A stretch of DNA of 64,000 nt from Rebecca billardiae RCC1528. Taxonomy: Eukaryota; Haptophyta. The translations under genes and the position numbers were made by a program. Each line of letters opens with the position of its first letter. Positions within the stretch are counted from its first letter, which is position 1. Below are positions 39,490 through 49,759 of this stretch, one piece after another. A model generated the notes under the pieces. It saw only the letters and a list, made by a program, of their open reading frames with translations, had not been told where the DNA came from and searched no databases. The stretch lies in the NCBI GenBank assembly GCA_965240325.2, contig OZ251225.1, positions 3,410,001 through 3,474,000 of the forward strand, read 5' to 3'.

Positions 39490-40797
39490 CTACGTGTAGT
39501 TATTCGGCCACCATGCGTTCTCGCGTGAATCGTGATCTCGTCCGCCATCAATGTCCGACGCTGCCATGCGCCGCCGTCGCCGTCTACCATCATGGCCTCC
39601 GATGCCACCAGATTGGAGCGGCGGCGGCGGCGATGCTGCCGGTGGACTGGGCCGGACTGCTGTTGGATGGGGGGCCGAGAGGGTGGGGGCGCCTGCACCC
39701 AGTCCGCCCTCAATGCACGCACCGCGCACGCAATGCGGCGCATTGCAGTAGAACGTGTCGCAGTCTGCGTCTGTCGCACACTCCACCAGGCACGCGCCAC
39801 CGCCGCTTCTGCCCTTGCGGTACACAAAGCAACCTGGACACAGCTCCGGAAGCACAACGCCGGGCGGAGGCATGGGCGAAGGTGGTGGCCGGGGTGGCGA
39901 GGGCGGCAACGGGGGCGGCGACGGCGGTGGTGGAGAGGGCGGCGGCGAAGGCGGCAAGGGCGGTGGCGAGGGCGGCGACGGTGGTGGCGGCGGCGATGAG
40001 GGTGGTGAGGGCGGCGACGGGGGGAAGGGCGGCGGCGACGGCGATTCAGGAGGGCTTGGCGGTGGCGGCGAGCGCAGCACCGCATGGCACCGGTGGACGA
40101 GGCCCTTGCCCTTCACCCAGTGCGTCCGATGGCCGCACTGCCAGCCACAGCACGCGCATCGGCACAGGAGCCAGTCCTCCCCTGCCGGGTCGTGGAAATG
40201 CCAGTTGCTCGCACACTTGTTGCCGCCGTACAGCGTGCAGCGGTGCCGGAGGCACTGGTCGCACGATTTGTGAAACATCGGCGGCGAGGATGGCGGCGGT
40301 GCTGGGGGGCGAGGCGGCCCAGGCGGGGGCGAAGGGCTCGCTGGCGGTGCCGGCGGCGACGGCGGCTCAAGCGGCGGTGTTGGTGGCGGCGGCGGCGAGA
40401 AGTGGACCCTGCACTGCGCCAAGTGGTGCCTGTGCGCATCCTTCTGCATGGAACACTGCGAGCCACAGCACGCGCACATGCACAGCTCGAGCTCGGCGCC
40501 CTGCGGATCAGAGTAGCGCCATCTCGAGGCGCAGCTTGCGCCGTGCGCGCACTTGCGCATCATGCACATGCCGCATGCTGCGCCCTTCTCCAGGAGCTGG
40601 TTGTCTGCCTCGGGCACCGGTGCGTAGCCCCACCGCGCACCGCCCGAATCGTAGATGCCAGCTGCAGGGTTGACGGCGACTCGCACGCTGAGGCACAGGA
40701 CGCACACAAGTGCGCCGACGGTGGACAGCGCAGTGCACCAACCCGCGAGCCATCGTGACGACCGCCCGGTCTGCGGGGCTCCGTGCCACGCCTCCAT
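39490..40797 (-). CDS. Membrane-anchored proline-rich, cysteine-module surface protein (extensin/pherophorin-like)
   Basis: 435 residues from ATG 40797; the frame stays open upstream without an ATG. A hydrophobic anchor (ALSTVGALVCVLCLSVRVAV) suggests a type II membrane or secreted protein. Two homologous cysteine modules follow. The first has CGMCMMRKCAHGASC ... CMCACCGSQC; the second has CDQCLRHRCTLYGG ... CRCACCGWQC. A third Cys cluster (LCPGCFVYRK; CATDADCDTFYC) comes later. Between them lie Ser-Pro-rich spacers with PPPPSPP units, like hydroxyproline-rich cell-wall proteins of algae. The conserved RW/NW-x-Y/F-x-DP-x-G/A segment in both modules shows internal duplication. Likely on the cell surface or in scales; the ligand is unknown. 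Confidence 0.75.
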   Translation of the reverse strand: MEAWHGAPQTGRSSRWLAGWCTALSTVGALVCVLCLSVRVAVNPAAGIYDSGGARWGYAPVPEADNQLLEKGAACGMCMMRKCAHGASCASRWRYSDPQGAELELCMCACCGSQCSMQKDAHRHHLAQCRVHFSPPPPPTPPLEPPSPPAPPASPSPPPGPPRPPAPPPSSPPMFHKSCDQCLRHRCTLYGGNKCASNWHFHDPAGEDWLLCRCACCGWQCGHRTHWVKGKGLVHRCHAVLRSPPPPSPPESPSPPPFPPSPPSPPSSPPPPPSPPSPPPLPPSPPPSPPPPSPPPLPPSPPRPPPSPMPPPGVVLPELCPGCFVYRKGRSGGGACLVECATDADCDTFYCNAPHCVRGACIEGGLGAGAPTLSAPHPTAVRPSPPAASPPPPLQSGGIGGHDGRRRRRRMAASDIDGGRDHDSRENAWWPNNYT

Positions 40798-40930
40798 TCC
40801 GATGAGGGCGCTGAGGCGCGCTGAGGCGCTCGACTTCCCTGCGCTCACTTCGACGCGCGCCACGCACCGGCCGGGGCGGCGCGTGGTCCCAACGGCAGCG
40901 AGCGCGACAGTCGGGGGCACATCAGAGTAC

Positions 40931-40965
40931 TGCGTCTCTTATTCTTAGTACAGTAAACTGTACAG
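40931..40965 (+). repeat. Dispersed repeat A, partial copy
   Basis: TGCGTCTCTTATTCTTAGTA followed by CAGTAAACTGTAC, about 135 bp upstream of the proline-rich protein's ATG. It lacks the GCCTGCCTGAGCT half of the element. Confidence 0.65.
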
Positions 40966-41070
40966 TCACAGCGGATGATGAACAGTGACAGATCTATCCA
41001 TGCTGATACAGTTTTTCCTAGGTTTTAGTCGCGTGACAAAGCACACTCGGCTCAGGCTACTATCATACAG

Positions 41071-42330
41071 TCACTGCGCGGCCACCGCTTGCGTGCCCGG
41101 CCCGTGCGTCTGCGAGCGCGAGCGCCCACGCCCACGGATGGTCCGAAAGGCCTCAAGCGTCGCGTACGGCGTCCCAGTCTGCGGGTCGCGATACTTGGCC
41201 GGCAGCCCCGTGATCACGCACCGAGCGGGCGGGGGCGGTGCTGGCGCGGTCGCGCGGATCGTGTCGGGCACATCCGTCTCGATGAAGGTGAGCGTCGTGC
41301 ACCCGCCCTTCGAGTGCGTGCGCACGCGCGGGCCGGCGGGCGCGCGCGTCTTCGCATGCACAACCCGCTTCGCCTCCTCCATCCGCAGCATCGCCTCCAG
41401 CGACGCTCGGTTGATGATCTCCGTCTGCCGCGCCTCCGCCAGCAGCTCCTCCTGGGTGAGCCGTCGGAATTCCTTCTTGCGCCGCGCGCCGGCCGGCTGC
41501 TTCGGCAGCTTGGCGGCGGCTGCCTGCTGGCGAAGGCGCTCCTCGGACGCCTCGACCGATGCCTTAATCGTCGACGCGCGCAGCGACCCGCGTTGGATCG
41601 TCGCCTTCGGTCCCCCGCCATCGCGCGCCGCTGCTGCGCGCTCCTTGCGCCGCGCCGCAGCCGCCTCTGCGCGAGCCTGCGCAGCCGCCGCAGCAGCCTC
41701 GGGGTCGCGCGGGGCGGCGGCCCCTTTGCCGGCCGCCTTGGCAGACGTGGCTCCCTTTGCGCCCGTCTTCGCACGCTTCGCCGATGGGTCGACGTACGCA
41801 CCCTTGCGCTTCGAGCCCGCTGCCGCTGGGGTCTCGTCATCGTCGTCGTCGTCGTCATCGTCATCGTCTGCGCGAACGTCGTACCGCCGGCCGCGCGCAC
41901 CCAGGGTCGATCAGCGCTTGGGCGCCTCGCAGGGTGGGCAGGTGCGCCTCGCTTCGCACGCAGCAATCACGCGCATGTCGGGCGGTGGGCGCGTTCGCGC
42001 CCCCCTCCCCCTCTCCCCCCGCATGCGCGCACCCGCATCCTCATCAGAGATGTCGGAGTCCGACGTGCTCTCCTCGGACTCGCCGCTCTGGCGCACGAAT
42101 TCGTCGTCGCCCTCAGCGTCGGCCCAGAAGTCCTGCTCGTAGAACTCCTTGTCACCCTCCTCATTCTCCTCCTCCTGCGCCATCAATTTCTCCATGCTGC
42201 GCACGCGACACGCGCAGGCACAACGCGCATGAGCAGACGTACCGTGGCGGCGCGAGCCGGAGCGGAAAGCCTCGTACCGGTTGCCACGATTCGCGCGTGA
42301 AGGGAGCGCCTTGCGTTCCTCATCCCCCAT
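41071..42330 (-). CDS. VPS72: VPS72/YL1 subunit of SWR1/SRCAP chromatin remodeller, three exons
   Basis: Exons 42278-42330, 42033-42196 and 41071-41867 give 337 residues. Introns are 81 bp (donor GTACGAGG) and 165 bp (donor GTGCGCGC, contains an in-frame stop). Splicing creates the YL1 N-terminus: RANRGNR joined to MEKLMAQEEE, then DKEFYEQDFWADAEGDDEF, the acidic H2A.Z-binding region. A run of eleven Asp follows across the second junction, then SKRKGAYVDPSAKR, and a helical region with RLTQEELLAEARQTEIINRAS. The C-terminal YL1_C domain is RCVITGLPAKYRDPQTGTPY. YL1 hands H2A.Z to the remodeller in the nucleus. It is head to head with the PPTase gene. Confidence 0.93.
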
Positions 42331-42440
42331 CGCTGCCGAACGGCTTCGCGACCGCGCGCGTCCAGTGTTCGCTCGCGCGAGGCTTGTTCGCGCAAGCAGA
42401 ACTGCGAGACGACGGCCGACCCGTCGGTCGCCGGTTCAGC
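42331..42440. promoter_or_regulatory. Short bidirectional promoter spacer
   Basis: 110 bp between the YL1 (minus) and PPTase (plus) start codons. It is G+C-rich without a TATA-like word. A shared promoter is inferred from layout. Confidence 0.4.
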
Positions 42441-43388
42441 ATGGCTGCCGCGGCCGCGCTGCGCTGGGCAGTGAACGTGGCGGAGTGGGAGCCGTCCGCA
42501 CCGGCCTGGGACTTCCTGCTCGCGCTACTGCCGGCTGATGAGCGCGAGCGAGTGCTGCGCTTCGTCTTCCGCGACGACCAGAAGCGCGCGCTCGTCAGCC
42601 GTCTGCTGCAGCGCCGATGCGTGGAGGTCGCGCTTGGTGTGCCCGCCAACGAGGCACAGATTGCGCGCACAAAGGGGAACAAGCCGTATCTTGCGGCTCG
42701 GCCGCGCGGGTCTGGTGCGCCCAACTTCAACTTCAACGTGTCGCACGAAGGCGCGTGGGTCGTTCTCGCCTCGGAGCCACTTCTGCTCGTCGGCACGGAC
42801 GTTGCCGCTCCCCTTGACGCCCGGCGCCGGCGGCAGGGCGACGGATCCACTGGGCCCGGCCGCGCCAAGGCGCTCGAGGAGATCTTCGAGAGCATGAGCT
42901 CCTCCTTCACGGCGGAGGAGTGGGCAGCCATCCGCACCCCGCCCGACGCCGTCGGTCAGGAGGCGGTCTTCCGCCGGCTGTGGTCGCTCAAGGAGGCGTA
43001 CATCAAGGCGCGCGGCGACGGGCTCGCCTTCCCGCTCGACCGGTGCGCCTTCGAGCTGCACGGCGGCGGGGATGGCGGCGAGGTGGTCTCTTCGCGCGCT
43101 GCGGCGACGCTGCGCGTGGACGGCGTGGTGCAGGTGGCATGGGCCTTCGACATTGAGCCACTTGCCGGGGGCCACTGGGTGTCGGTGGCGCGCGGGCCGC
43201 CGACAGCGGCCGTCGACGCTTGGGGTGGCTTCACTGCCACCATGGAGTGCCGCGAGCTTGGCGAGGCGACTCTCGCCGACGAGCGAGCGCAGTCGCGCCC
43301 GCCATTCAGCGTGATATGCCTGCAGGACATCGTCCCCGCCGCGCAGCAGAGCGCCTTCGCTGAGACTTTGGCACTCGGTGATGAATAG
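42441..43388 (+). CDS. 4'-phosphopantetheinyl transferase (Sfp/AASDHPPT type)
   Basis: 315 residues, single exon, ATG 42441. It transfers phosphopantetheine from CoA to acyl- or peptidyl-carrier domains (fatty-acid synthase, polyketide synthase, aminoadipate reductase). Signatures in order: KGNKPYLA substrate loop, FNFNVSHEGAWVVLA, VGTDVAAP with metal-binding Asp120, FTAEEWAAI, and RLWSLKEAYIKARGDGL (from W181; the metal-binding Glu lies in SLKEAY). All catalytic residues appear present. No presequence is evident, so a cytosolic location is likely. Haptophytes have large polyketide synthases, which would be natural substrates (inference). Confidence 0.93.
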   Translation: MAAAAALRWAVNVAEWEPSAPAWDFLLALLPADERERVLRFVFRDDQKRALVSRLLQRRCVEVALGVPANEAQIARTKGNKPYLAARPRGSGAPNFNFNVSHEGAWVVLASEPLLLVGTDVAAPLDARRRRQGDGSTGPGRAKALEEIFESMSSSFTAEEWAAIRTPPDAVGQEAVFRRLWSLKEAYIKARGDGLAFPLDRCAFELHGGGDGGEVVSSRAAATLRVDGVVQVAWAFDIEPLAGGHWVSVARGPPTAAVDAWGGFTATMECRELGEATLADERAQSRPPFSVICLQDIVPAAQQSAFAETLALGDE

Positions 43389-43969
43389 CCGTGACTACGG
43401 CTCGTCACGGTCTGAGTCTCCGTTACAAGCTAGCCGCTACTCGCTAGCTAACTCTGCCTAACTAAGACAGTAGTGATGAGAGTTCGATCGGCACTAGCAC
43501 GGCGCATAGCCGGATCACCCGCCAGGGCCCAGCGGCTGAGACGGCCGTCTCGGGCGTCCGGACATCCGCGGGCCTGCACCCTCGCCGGCCTCGCCCTGGC
43601 GCTCGGGCCCCGTCGGGGCACAGCAGGTCCATGCGAGCCGCGCAGCGCAGGTCGGGATCACGCGGACCCTCCAAGACAGACCAAGTCCAAGACCAAGTCC
43701 AGCCGAGCTCAGCCTCAAGGCTGCCACGCTCAAGTCGCGCCATTTCGGATCGCGCGGTTATTCAGGCTACTAGCTAATAGTTATTATAGTAAACTACTAT
43801 GGCTCTGCCACCAGCGCCGACTTGGCGTGTCGACGATCGGGCACACTGCCGACGACGAATCAGGAGACCTGCGCCGTAGTCCTACCTGTGTCGTTAAATC
43901 ATAGAATGAGTATGGCAGCAGTCATCGTGGCAGCATTGCTGATTCTGCCGACTGACTGTCTGACACGAG
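43389..43969. other. Spacer with dispersed repeat B
   Basis: Region between convergent genes, with a G+C-rich block at 43,500-43,700. No supported gene. Repeat B is listed separately. Confidence 0.45.
43854..43912 (+). repeat. Dispersed repeat B, copy
   Basis: GAATCAGGAGACCTGCGCCGT, a short gap, then TGTCGTTAAATC and ATAGAATGAGTA. The same series with small changes is at 60421-60500; the last part, inverted, is at 17953-17980. Confidence 0.65.
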
Positions 43970-44911
43970 TCACGGCAAGGTGTCGCGGCGCTCCGGCGAC
44001 AACATTGCAGGCGAAGCTTTGTCGCCGCCCTCAAACATGTTCATCGTCGCGCGCATCGAGTCGCTGATGCGTGGGCGGCGGCCAGATTGGGCCGTTGCGG
44101 CTCCCGGCACGGCCAACTGGTTGGTGCTGGTGCCCGTGGGCTGCGCCTCGAGTTTCTCTTTGGTCTCCTCGACTTGCTGTAGCAGCGTGCGCACCATGGC
44201 GAGCGAGCTGCTCTCGGGGGAACCCTCGGCGCTACCGCGTGCCACCAGCTCCTGCGCAGGGCGCCGGGGCGGGAAGAGGCGGATGATAGGGCGGATGGTG
44301 CCAGTGGGGGTGATTGGACAGCGCAGTTGCCTGGCAGCGGTGCGTTCTGAGCACGCAGTTGCAGGTGGCACCAGCGCAGGTAGGGCGCGCACCGACTCAA
44401 GGGAGGTCAATTGTAAGTGCTGCGCCTGCAGCCAGTCCAGTGTCTGCTCGTTTGGCTGAGATTGCTGCTTGCCCGTCCCGTCATTGATGTAGCGCAGCAT
44501 CAGCTCCAGCTTGGCAAGGCGCGTGCGGGTCTGCGCGCACGGGCCAGAGGAAAGGGTGGGGCACGCAGCACGGGCGTGACGCGAAACAACGCGGCGCCGT
44601 GCATAGGGCAGAGCGCAGGCACGTACCCCACGACGCGCGCCACCGGCTGCACCCGGGTCCGTGAGGGATGCATCGCGCATGAACTCTTCAGGCGACTTGA
44701 GGTCAGGCCGCATTGAGCCTCCGGCAAGCGACGACGGCAGCGACGGGCTCTCCAGCTTGGCAGCGCCCGCCCCGGCGGAAGGAGGGTCATCCGCTTCGGT
44801 GGCGAACGCACGCAGCTCGTCAATCGACCATGGTGACGCGAGTTTGCCATCCGGGCCCTCCACAGCTATGTCCACCGAGCTCGCTCTGGGCTTCGGGTTG
44901 GACTCCGCCAT
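43970..44911 (-). CDS. Hypothetical protein with coiled coil, three exons
   Basis: Exons 44627-44911, 44393-44530 and 43970-44251 give 234 residues. Introns are 96 and 141 bp, both multiples of three, with donors GTACGTGCC and GTGCGCGCC, and each starts after a whole codon. Splicing yields continuous helical sequence: RTRLAKLELMLRYINDG, TLDWLQAQHLQLTSLES, then ELVARGSAEG and SSLAMVRTLLQQVEETKEKL. The N-terminus is acidic and Ser/Pro-rich (SPWSIDELRAFATEADD); the C-terminus ends in a disordered tail. No domain is recognised. It is divergent from the coiled-coil gene at 45037, 125 bp away. Confidence 0.7.
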   Translation of the reverse strand: MAESNPKPRASSVDIAVEGPDGKLASPWSIDELRAFATEADDPPSAGAGAAKLESPSLPSSLAGGSMRPDLKSPEEFMRDASLTDPGAAGGARRGVRACALPYARRRVVSRHARAACPTLSSGPCAQTRTRLAKLELMLRYINDGTGKQQSQPNEQTLDWLQAQHLQLTSLESVRALPALVPPATACSERTAARQLRCPITPTGTIRPIIRLFPPRRPAQELVARGSAEGSPESSSLAMVRTLLQQVEETKEKLEAQPTGTSTNQLAVPGAATAQSGRRPRISDSMRATMNMFEGGDKASPAMLSPERRDTLP

Positions 44912-45036
44912 CGCGCAAGTTTCGGGCGGATCCTCACGCCGAGCGCTCTGGTGACGCTTCGGGCCGAGGCCCAGCGGAGCGCACCGGTGCCTCCGGCGAG
45001 GGCGCCCAACCGGACCCGTGCACGGCGGCGGTCGGG

Positions 45037-47589
45037 ATGGCGGCGGCCCGCGCCGAGGAGGTGAAGATCCTTCAGGAGAACTTCCGCTCGGTGGTGTCCG
45101 AGCTCGAGAAGAAGAACCAGGAGCTGAGCGCGGCGGCCAGCGAGAATGCACGCCTCAAGGAGCTCTCGAGCCAGCTGACGAAGAAGCTCGACACGCTGTC
45201 CAAGGCGAACAAGGCGGTGGAGAAGGAGGTGGCGCGCTTCCGAGAGGCGCAGGACCGGCGCGAGGAAGCGGCCGTGCAGACCGGCCCCGACGCGCAGCTC
45301 GCGGAGGCGCGCCAAGAGGCGGCGGCCGCCGAGCAGCGCCTCGCCGAGGAGCGCGCCGAGGCCGCCGCCGCGATGAGCAAGGCCAAGGCGTCGTTCGACT
45401 CGGAGCGCACGCAGCTGGTCACCGAGCTGGAGGCGGCGCGCGCGCGGACGGAGGCGGTGCAGCGCGAGCTCGAGGACGCGGCGGCGCTGCGCGCGTCGCT
45501 CTCGACCGCGAAGGACACGGAGGCCCGCGCCGCCGACGAGGCGCGCGCCGAGCTCGAGGCGAGCGCGGCCGCGCTGCGCGCCGAGCTCGCCGCGCGCGCT
45601 GAGGAGCTCGTGCGCGTGCGCGCCGAGAAGGAGGAGCGCGACGAGCAGGCGTCGCGCTCGCTCACGGCGCACCGCAAGGCGATGAAGGAGGTGCGCGCCG
45701 AGTCCGACGAGCTGCGCAAGGCCCTCCACGAGTCCCGCGTCGAGTGCCGCGCGCGCGCAGACGCAATCTCTGCGCTCGAGGAGGAGGCGGCGGTGAAGGA
45801 TGAGAACTGCACCTCGCTCTCAGAGGACCTCGCGGCGATGCTGGCGCGCGCGGAGGAGGCGCAGGCGCAGCTCGAGGCGATGCAGGAGCAGCTCGAGGCG
45901 CGCACGCTCCAGCGCGACTCGCTCCTCGAGGAGATCCGCTCGCGTGATGGTGCGCGCGCCACCCCTCCGGCGCGCGCGCCAGGAACGCGCGCGCGCTCAG
46001 GCCAGCGTGCCCCACGCTCGGAACAGCCGCGCGCGCGCGCGCGCGCTCACGCGCGACGCCCTCCGTGCGCGCGCGCGTGGCCCCGTCTCCCGCCGCCCGT
46101 GCCCCGCAGCGTCCGCCGCGGCGGCCCTAGACATGGCTGGCGCCCCCGCTGGCGAGGAGGCGGGCGTGGACGTGCTGCGCGCTCGGCTCAAGCACGTCGA
46201 GGCCGCTCTGGCCGCGCGCTCCGCTGAGCTCGAGGCTGAGCGCGCCAAGCTGCGCGCGACGGAGGCCAGGCTTGCGGACGCGCGCGCGGAGTTCGAGCTG
46301 CACGGCGCCTCGATCGCCGCGCTGCAGGAGGCGTTCCGCGAGATGCAGCTCCAAGGCTTGCGTGCGCCCGCCGCGGCTGAGGGTGGTGCCGGCGCGGGCT
46401 CATTCGGCGCGGCCGGCACTTCGGGAAGCGGCGGCGGTGGGGGCGCGCTGCCACAGCTGGGCGAGAGGCTGGCTGGGCTGCAGCAGTCAGTCCACGCGCT
46501 TCGCAGCGGCGACGGCCACGGTGGCGGCTCACAGCCCGCCGTGCTGCGGGTGCGTGTGCGCGGCCGCACGCGCATGCCGACTCCGCTGCGCCGTGGCTCA
46601 GCGCCCCCCTCAGCGGCCCCCTCACCCGCGCGCGGCGCTGCCCGCGGCACACCGCGGCACAGGACATCGGCCGGCTGGGTACGGCCTCCAAAGGCGTGGC
46701 CGTCAACATGGGCCAGAACTTGCTGTCCGTTGGCAAGTCTGTGCGCGACAAGGGGCTCAAGGGCACAGGCGGCGAGCTGCTGCAGCGCTTCAAGCCGGGC
46801 GCACACGCGGCCGCGCAGCCCGCGGCGCAGCCGGGGGCGCAGCCCGCGGCGCAGCCCGCGGCGCAGCCCGCGGCGCAGCCCGTGGCGCAGGATGTGCCGG
46901 CGCCGCCGCCCGTGGCGCAGGCCCAGTGCAAGGCCAAGGCGGCGGCCTCGCAGCCTGTGCCGCCGCCCGCAGCTCCAGCCGCGCCCGCAGAGCCGGCACC
47001 GGGCTGCGGCGCCAGGCCCGCATCGGCGGCATCTGAGCCACCACCCTCCGCAGCACGCTCCGAGCACCCAGCGGCTGAGGCTGCCGACGCCGCTGCCACC
47101 TGCCTCAGTGGGCCGCCTGCCGACGCTCCGCGCGCGCGGCCCTCGTCCGAGCGTAACCCGACAGACAGCATGCGCGACGCGCAGGCTGCCGCGCCGATCC
47201 TGCCTCTCGCGAGCGACGAGCCTCAGCCGGAGCCCGGTGCAGAGAGCCGCACGCGCACTGCAGAGGCGCCGGCGGCACTCCCTCCAAGTGAGGCGGTTGG
47301 GCCGTCAGCGGCGATGGCCCGCGCTCCTGCGGGCGGTGCTGGCCTCGCGGCGGCCCCTGCAGCGCAGGCACAGGCGGCCAAGGTGGCAGTCGCAGAGCCT
47401 GCGTCTGCCTCGCCTGCGCCGCCCCTCGCAGCGTTGAGCACACCGCCTTCGCTCGCCCCTGGCTCGCAGGCGGCAGCCGAACCGAGCGCTGGCGGGAGCG
47501 GAAATGGCGCTCCGGGTGTGCCGCCACCGCAGGCTGCCAAGATATCCTCTGCCGCGTCGTGGGACGAATTGCTTGAGAACGCGCCGTGA
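45037..47589 (+). CDS. Long coiled-coil protein with Ala/Pro-rich C-terminus, three exons
   Basis: Exons 45037-45949, 46110-46549 and 46663-47589 give 759 residues. Introns are 160 and 113 bp (donors GTGCGCGCG and GTGCGTG). An acceptor at 46130 instead of 46109 would also keep the frame. Residues 1-305 are nearly unbroken heptads (VKILQENFRSVVSELEKKN; RLAEERAEAAAAMSKAKASF), continuing after the first intron (LRARLKHVEAALAARSAELE). After splice 2 comes DIGRLGTASKGVAVNMGQN and SVGKSVRDKGLKGTGGELL. Next are AAQP-type repeats (46811-46890) and a disordered tail ending in an acidic ISSAASWDELLENAP. Probably a Golgi or cytoskeletal tether (inference); the family is not identified. Confidence 0.75.
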
Positions 47590-48117
47590 GCCGCCATTCA
47601 GTTGCCTGCGACTGCGTAGTCGAGCCTGCGAGCTCGGTCCAGGCCGGCCGTGTGCAGCATACAATATACTAGCTAGGCAATGAACGATGTAGCCACCGCG
47701 GTTATTATTTAATTATTATTATTATTAATAATACATATATATATAGTCATATTATTATTATTGTTATGATGATGATGATGATGATGATGTCATCAGTAAT
47801 TCATATTATAATAATAAGCATCATATTGTTCATTAGATTTTTTTATTACTAGACTCTACGACTCGACGCCTACGAACGAAGTACGATCGGACGACATCAT
47901 GGGTCGGACTTATTGATAACGTCGTCAGCACTCACTCTGTGTGCTGATGTGACGATATGAGTATGACGACTACACTCCGCCGCACTCGGACGTGTTTGTC
48001 GTCTGACGAGTGACGACTGCTGACGTTGCAGTTGCACTCCAATGCCGCTGATGTCGTCTCATGTCTCCGGCCACTCGTCGACGATCTTTGATCTGTGCTG
48101 ATGATTATTCATCCTCG
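47590..48117. other. Spacer with (ATT)n and (ATG)n microsatellites
   Basis: ATT-type repeats lie at about 47704-47762 and (ATG)n at about 47767-47790, then A+T-rich DNA with scattered ACGAC words. No gene was recognised. Confidence 0.6.
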
Positions 48118-49662
48118 TCAGACGAGCGGCATCTTCGGCTCGACTCCGCCAATTGGAACGTCGCTGCCCTCTGGCCTCTGCGTGCCGGGCAGTGGCCTCA
48201 ACGCCGTAGGCATTGCTGCCTGCTTCGACGTTGGATTGTCGTTAGGGTTGTCTCCTCCCATCACGACAGAAACGCCTGCTCGACCCTGAACCTGAGCCAC
48301 GTCCCTGCTGCCATCGGTGTGGGAGGCCGTCAGAGGCCTGTCGATGACGCGGTACAGGGCCCGCCGCGCGGGCTCTTCCACCCAGCGGTGAGTCGCCGCA
48401 CTCACCACCGCCACGAGAGCCATGGCTGGCGCAATGTCCCACCCGCGAAGCAGCGGAGGGCCCGACCAGCCGGCCTCGTAGCGCTGCACGATCCCATCGT
48501 CCGGCGCGCGCGCAAGGCCCCTGAGCCACGCGTAGATGTAGAGAAGAGGCCAGTGCATGCAGTACAAAGAATAGGAGATCTTGCCGACCCACAGGAGGGG
48601 CGCGCACGTGAGGAGACGCTCGGCCGCGCAGCCCGGCGCCCGCGTCAGCGCGTAGAGCCACAGCGCAAACGCAGGCGCGAGCAGCAGGTCAGACGAGTAC
48701 TGGAGGGAGTCTGACGCGCCCTTCGAGGTGGCGTGCCCACTGGTGCGGGCGAGGAGCAGCGGCACGCCGAGATGGACGAGCATCAAGAGCGCGTACCCCA
48801 GCGCGCAGCCGTTGGCGACATCCGCCCAGCGCGAGGAGGGCATGGCGCGCGTCGCCAACAAGGAGCTGTCGCCGGTGCCGACCGCTGTCTTGGCTGCACG
48901 CGCCCCGAGCAGCGCGTGGCTGCCCACCACTGCCCCCATCACGCACACCGGGAGCTTGTTTAACGGATGCAAGCGTGCAACATGGCGTGCGTTGTGCAAG
49001 AGCCAAGCCGTGGTCGTGAGGGAGGGTGACTTTGGGTGCACAGGCGACACCGTGCACATGAGAACCACCGCGGTCAGCAGCCAGAGCAGCACGTACACGA
49101 GCCACAGCCGGATGCACAGATCGACGACACGCGGCGCCGCGCGTGCCTTTTGCACGTGGCGCTGGAGCGCGGGGAACGCCGCGTAGAACACCGCGAGCCC
49201 ATTGACAAAGTAGAGCGGGACGTTGATGAAGGAAAAGCCAGGCACCCACGCTTGCACACAGAGCGCGTTAAGCACAACTTCGACCGGCATGTACCACCAC
49301 ACGGCGGCCAGCGCTTCGTGCCCACCCTTCAGGAGGGCGGCGACCGGCGTGCCAACCACGATCGACAGCCAGTAGACGGGGCCCAGTCGCGCGAGCCGCC
49401 GCGCCCAAAATCGGCGCGCGAAAGGACCCCATGCGCTGCACTCTGACGTGGGAGCGTCGTTGTTGGCGATGCACGTCACGAATCCAGCCAGCATGTAGAA
49501 GAGCTGCACGGCCGCCACACCGTTGAAATCCACGAGTGGCTGGTAGAGCATCATGGTGTAGAAGTGGCCTAGGGTCACCTGGATCGCTGCGATGCCGCGC
49601 AGACCCTCGAATGCGGCGGTATGCACGCGCGGAGGATGTGGGGTGACATCGACGCTCGACAT
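48118..49662 (-). CDS. Acyltransferase-3 family integral membrane protein
   Basis: 514 residues from ATG 49662 (five upstream in-frame codons start with GTG, not ATG). The N-terminus has the family signature FEGLRGIAAIQVTLGHF followed by a hydrophobic FNGVAAVQLFYMLAGFV, then ARRFWARRLARLGPVYWLS. About ten membrane helices follow, with a late VGKISYSLYCMHWPLLY and WVEEPARR, all typical of the O-acyltransferase 3 (OafA/NolL/nose-resistant-like) family. The His in LGHF is the presumed catalytic residue. These enzymes acylate sugars or lipids across a membrane. It shares a 97-bp divergent spacer with a mannosyltransferase gene, so a joint role in surface glycan making is plausible but not shown. 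Confidence 0.88.
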   Translation of the reverse strand: MSSVDVTPHPPRVHTAAFEGLRGIAAIQVTLGHFYTMMLYQPLVDFNGVAAVQLFYMLAGFVTCIANNDAPTSECSAWGPFARRFWARRLARLGPVYWLSIVVGTPVAALLKGGHEALAAVWWYMPVEVVLNALCVQAWVPGFSFINVPLYFVNGLAVFYAAFPALQRHVQKARAAPRVVDLCIRLWLVYVLLWLLTAVVLMCTVSPVHPKSPSLTTTAWLLHNARHVARLHPLNKLPVCVMGAVVGSHALLGARAAKTAVGTGDSSLLATRAMPSSRWADVANGCALGYALLMLVHLGVPLLLARTSGHATSKGASDSLQYSSDLLLAPAFALWLYALTRAPGCAAERLLTCAPLLWVGKISYSLYCMHWPLLYIYAWLRGLARAPDDGIVQRYEAGWSGPPLLRGWDIAPAMALVAVVSAATHRWVEEPARRALYRVIDRPLTASHTDGSRDVAQVQGRAGVSVVMGGDNPNDNPTSKQAAMPTALRPLPGTQRPEGSDVPIGGVEPKMPLV

Positions 49663-49759
49663 CGGTGCAGTGGCCACCGGCAGACCGGCTGGCCGTGCCG
49701 GGTGTGTACTGAGAGGCCGTCAACCGGCCGCCACACAGGGCCGATTGAAAGCGAAAGCC
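49663..49759. promoter_or_regulatory. Short bidirectional promoter spacer
   Basis: 97 bp between the acyltransferase (minus) and GT15 (plus) start codons. A shared promoter is inferred from layout only. Confidence 0.4.

Noticed and set aside
39513-40673. 386-codon plus-strand frame opposite the proline-rich protein
   Set aside because: Antisense of Pro codons gives Gly/Ala/Arg runs; no domain, whereas the sense strand has ordered Cys modules.
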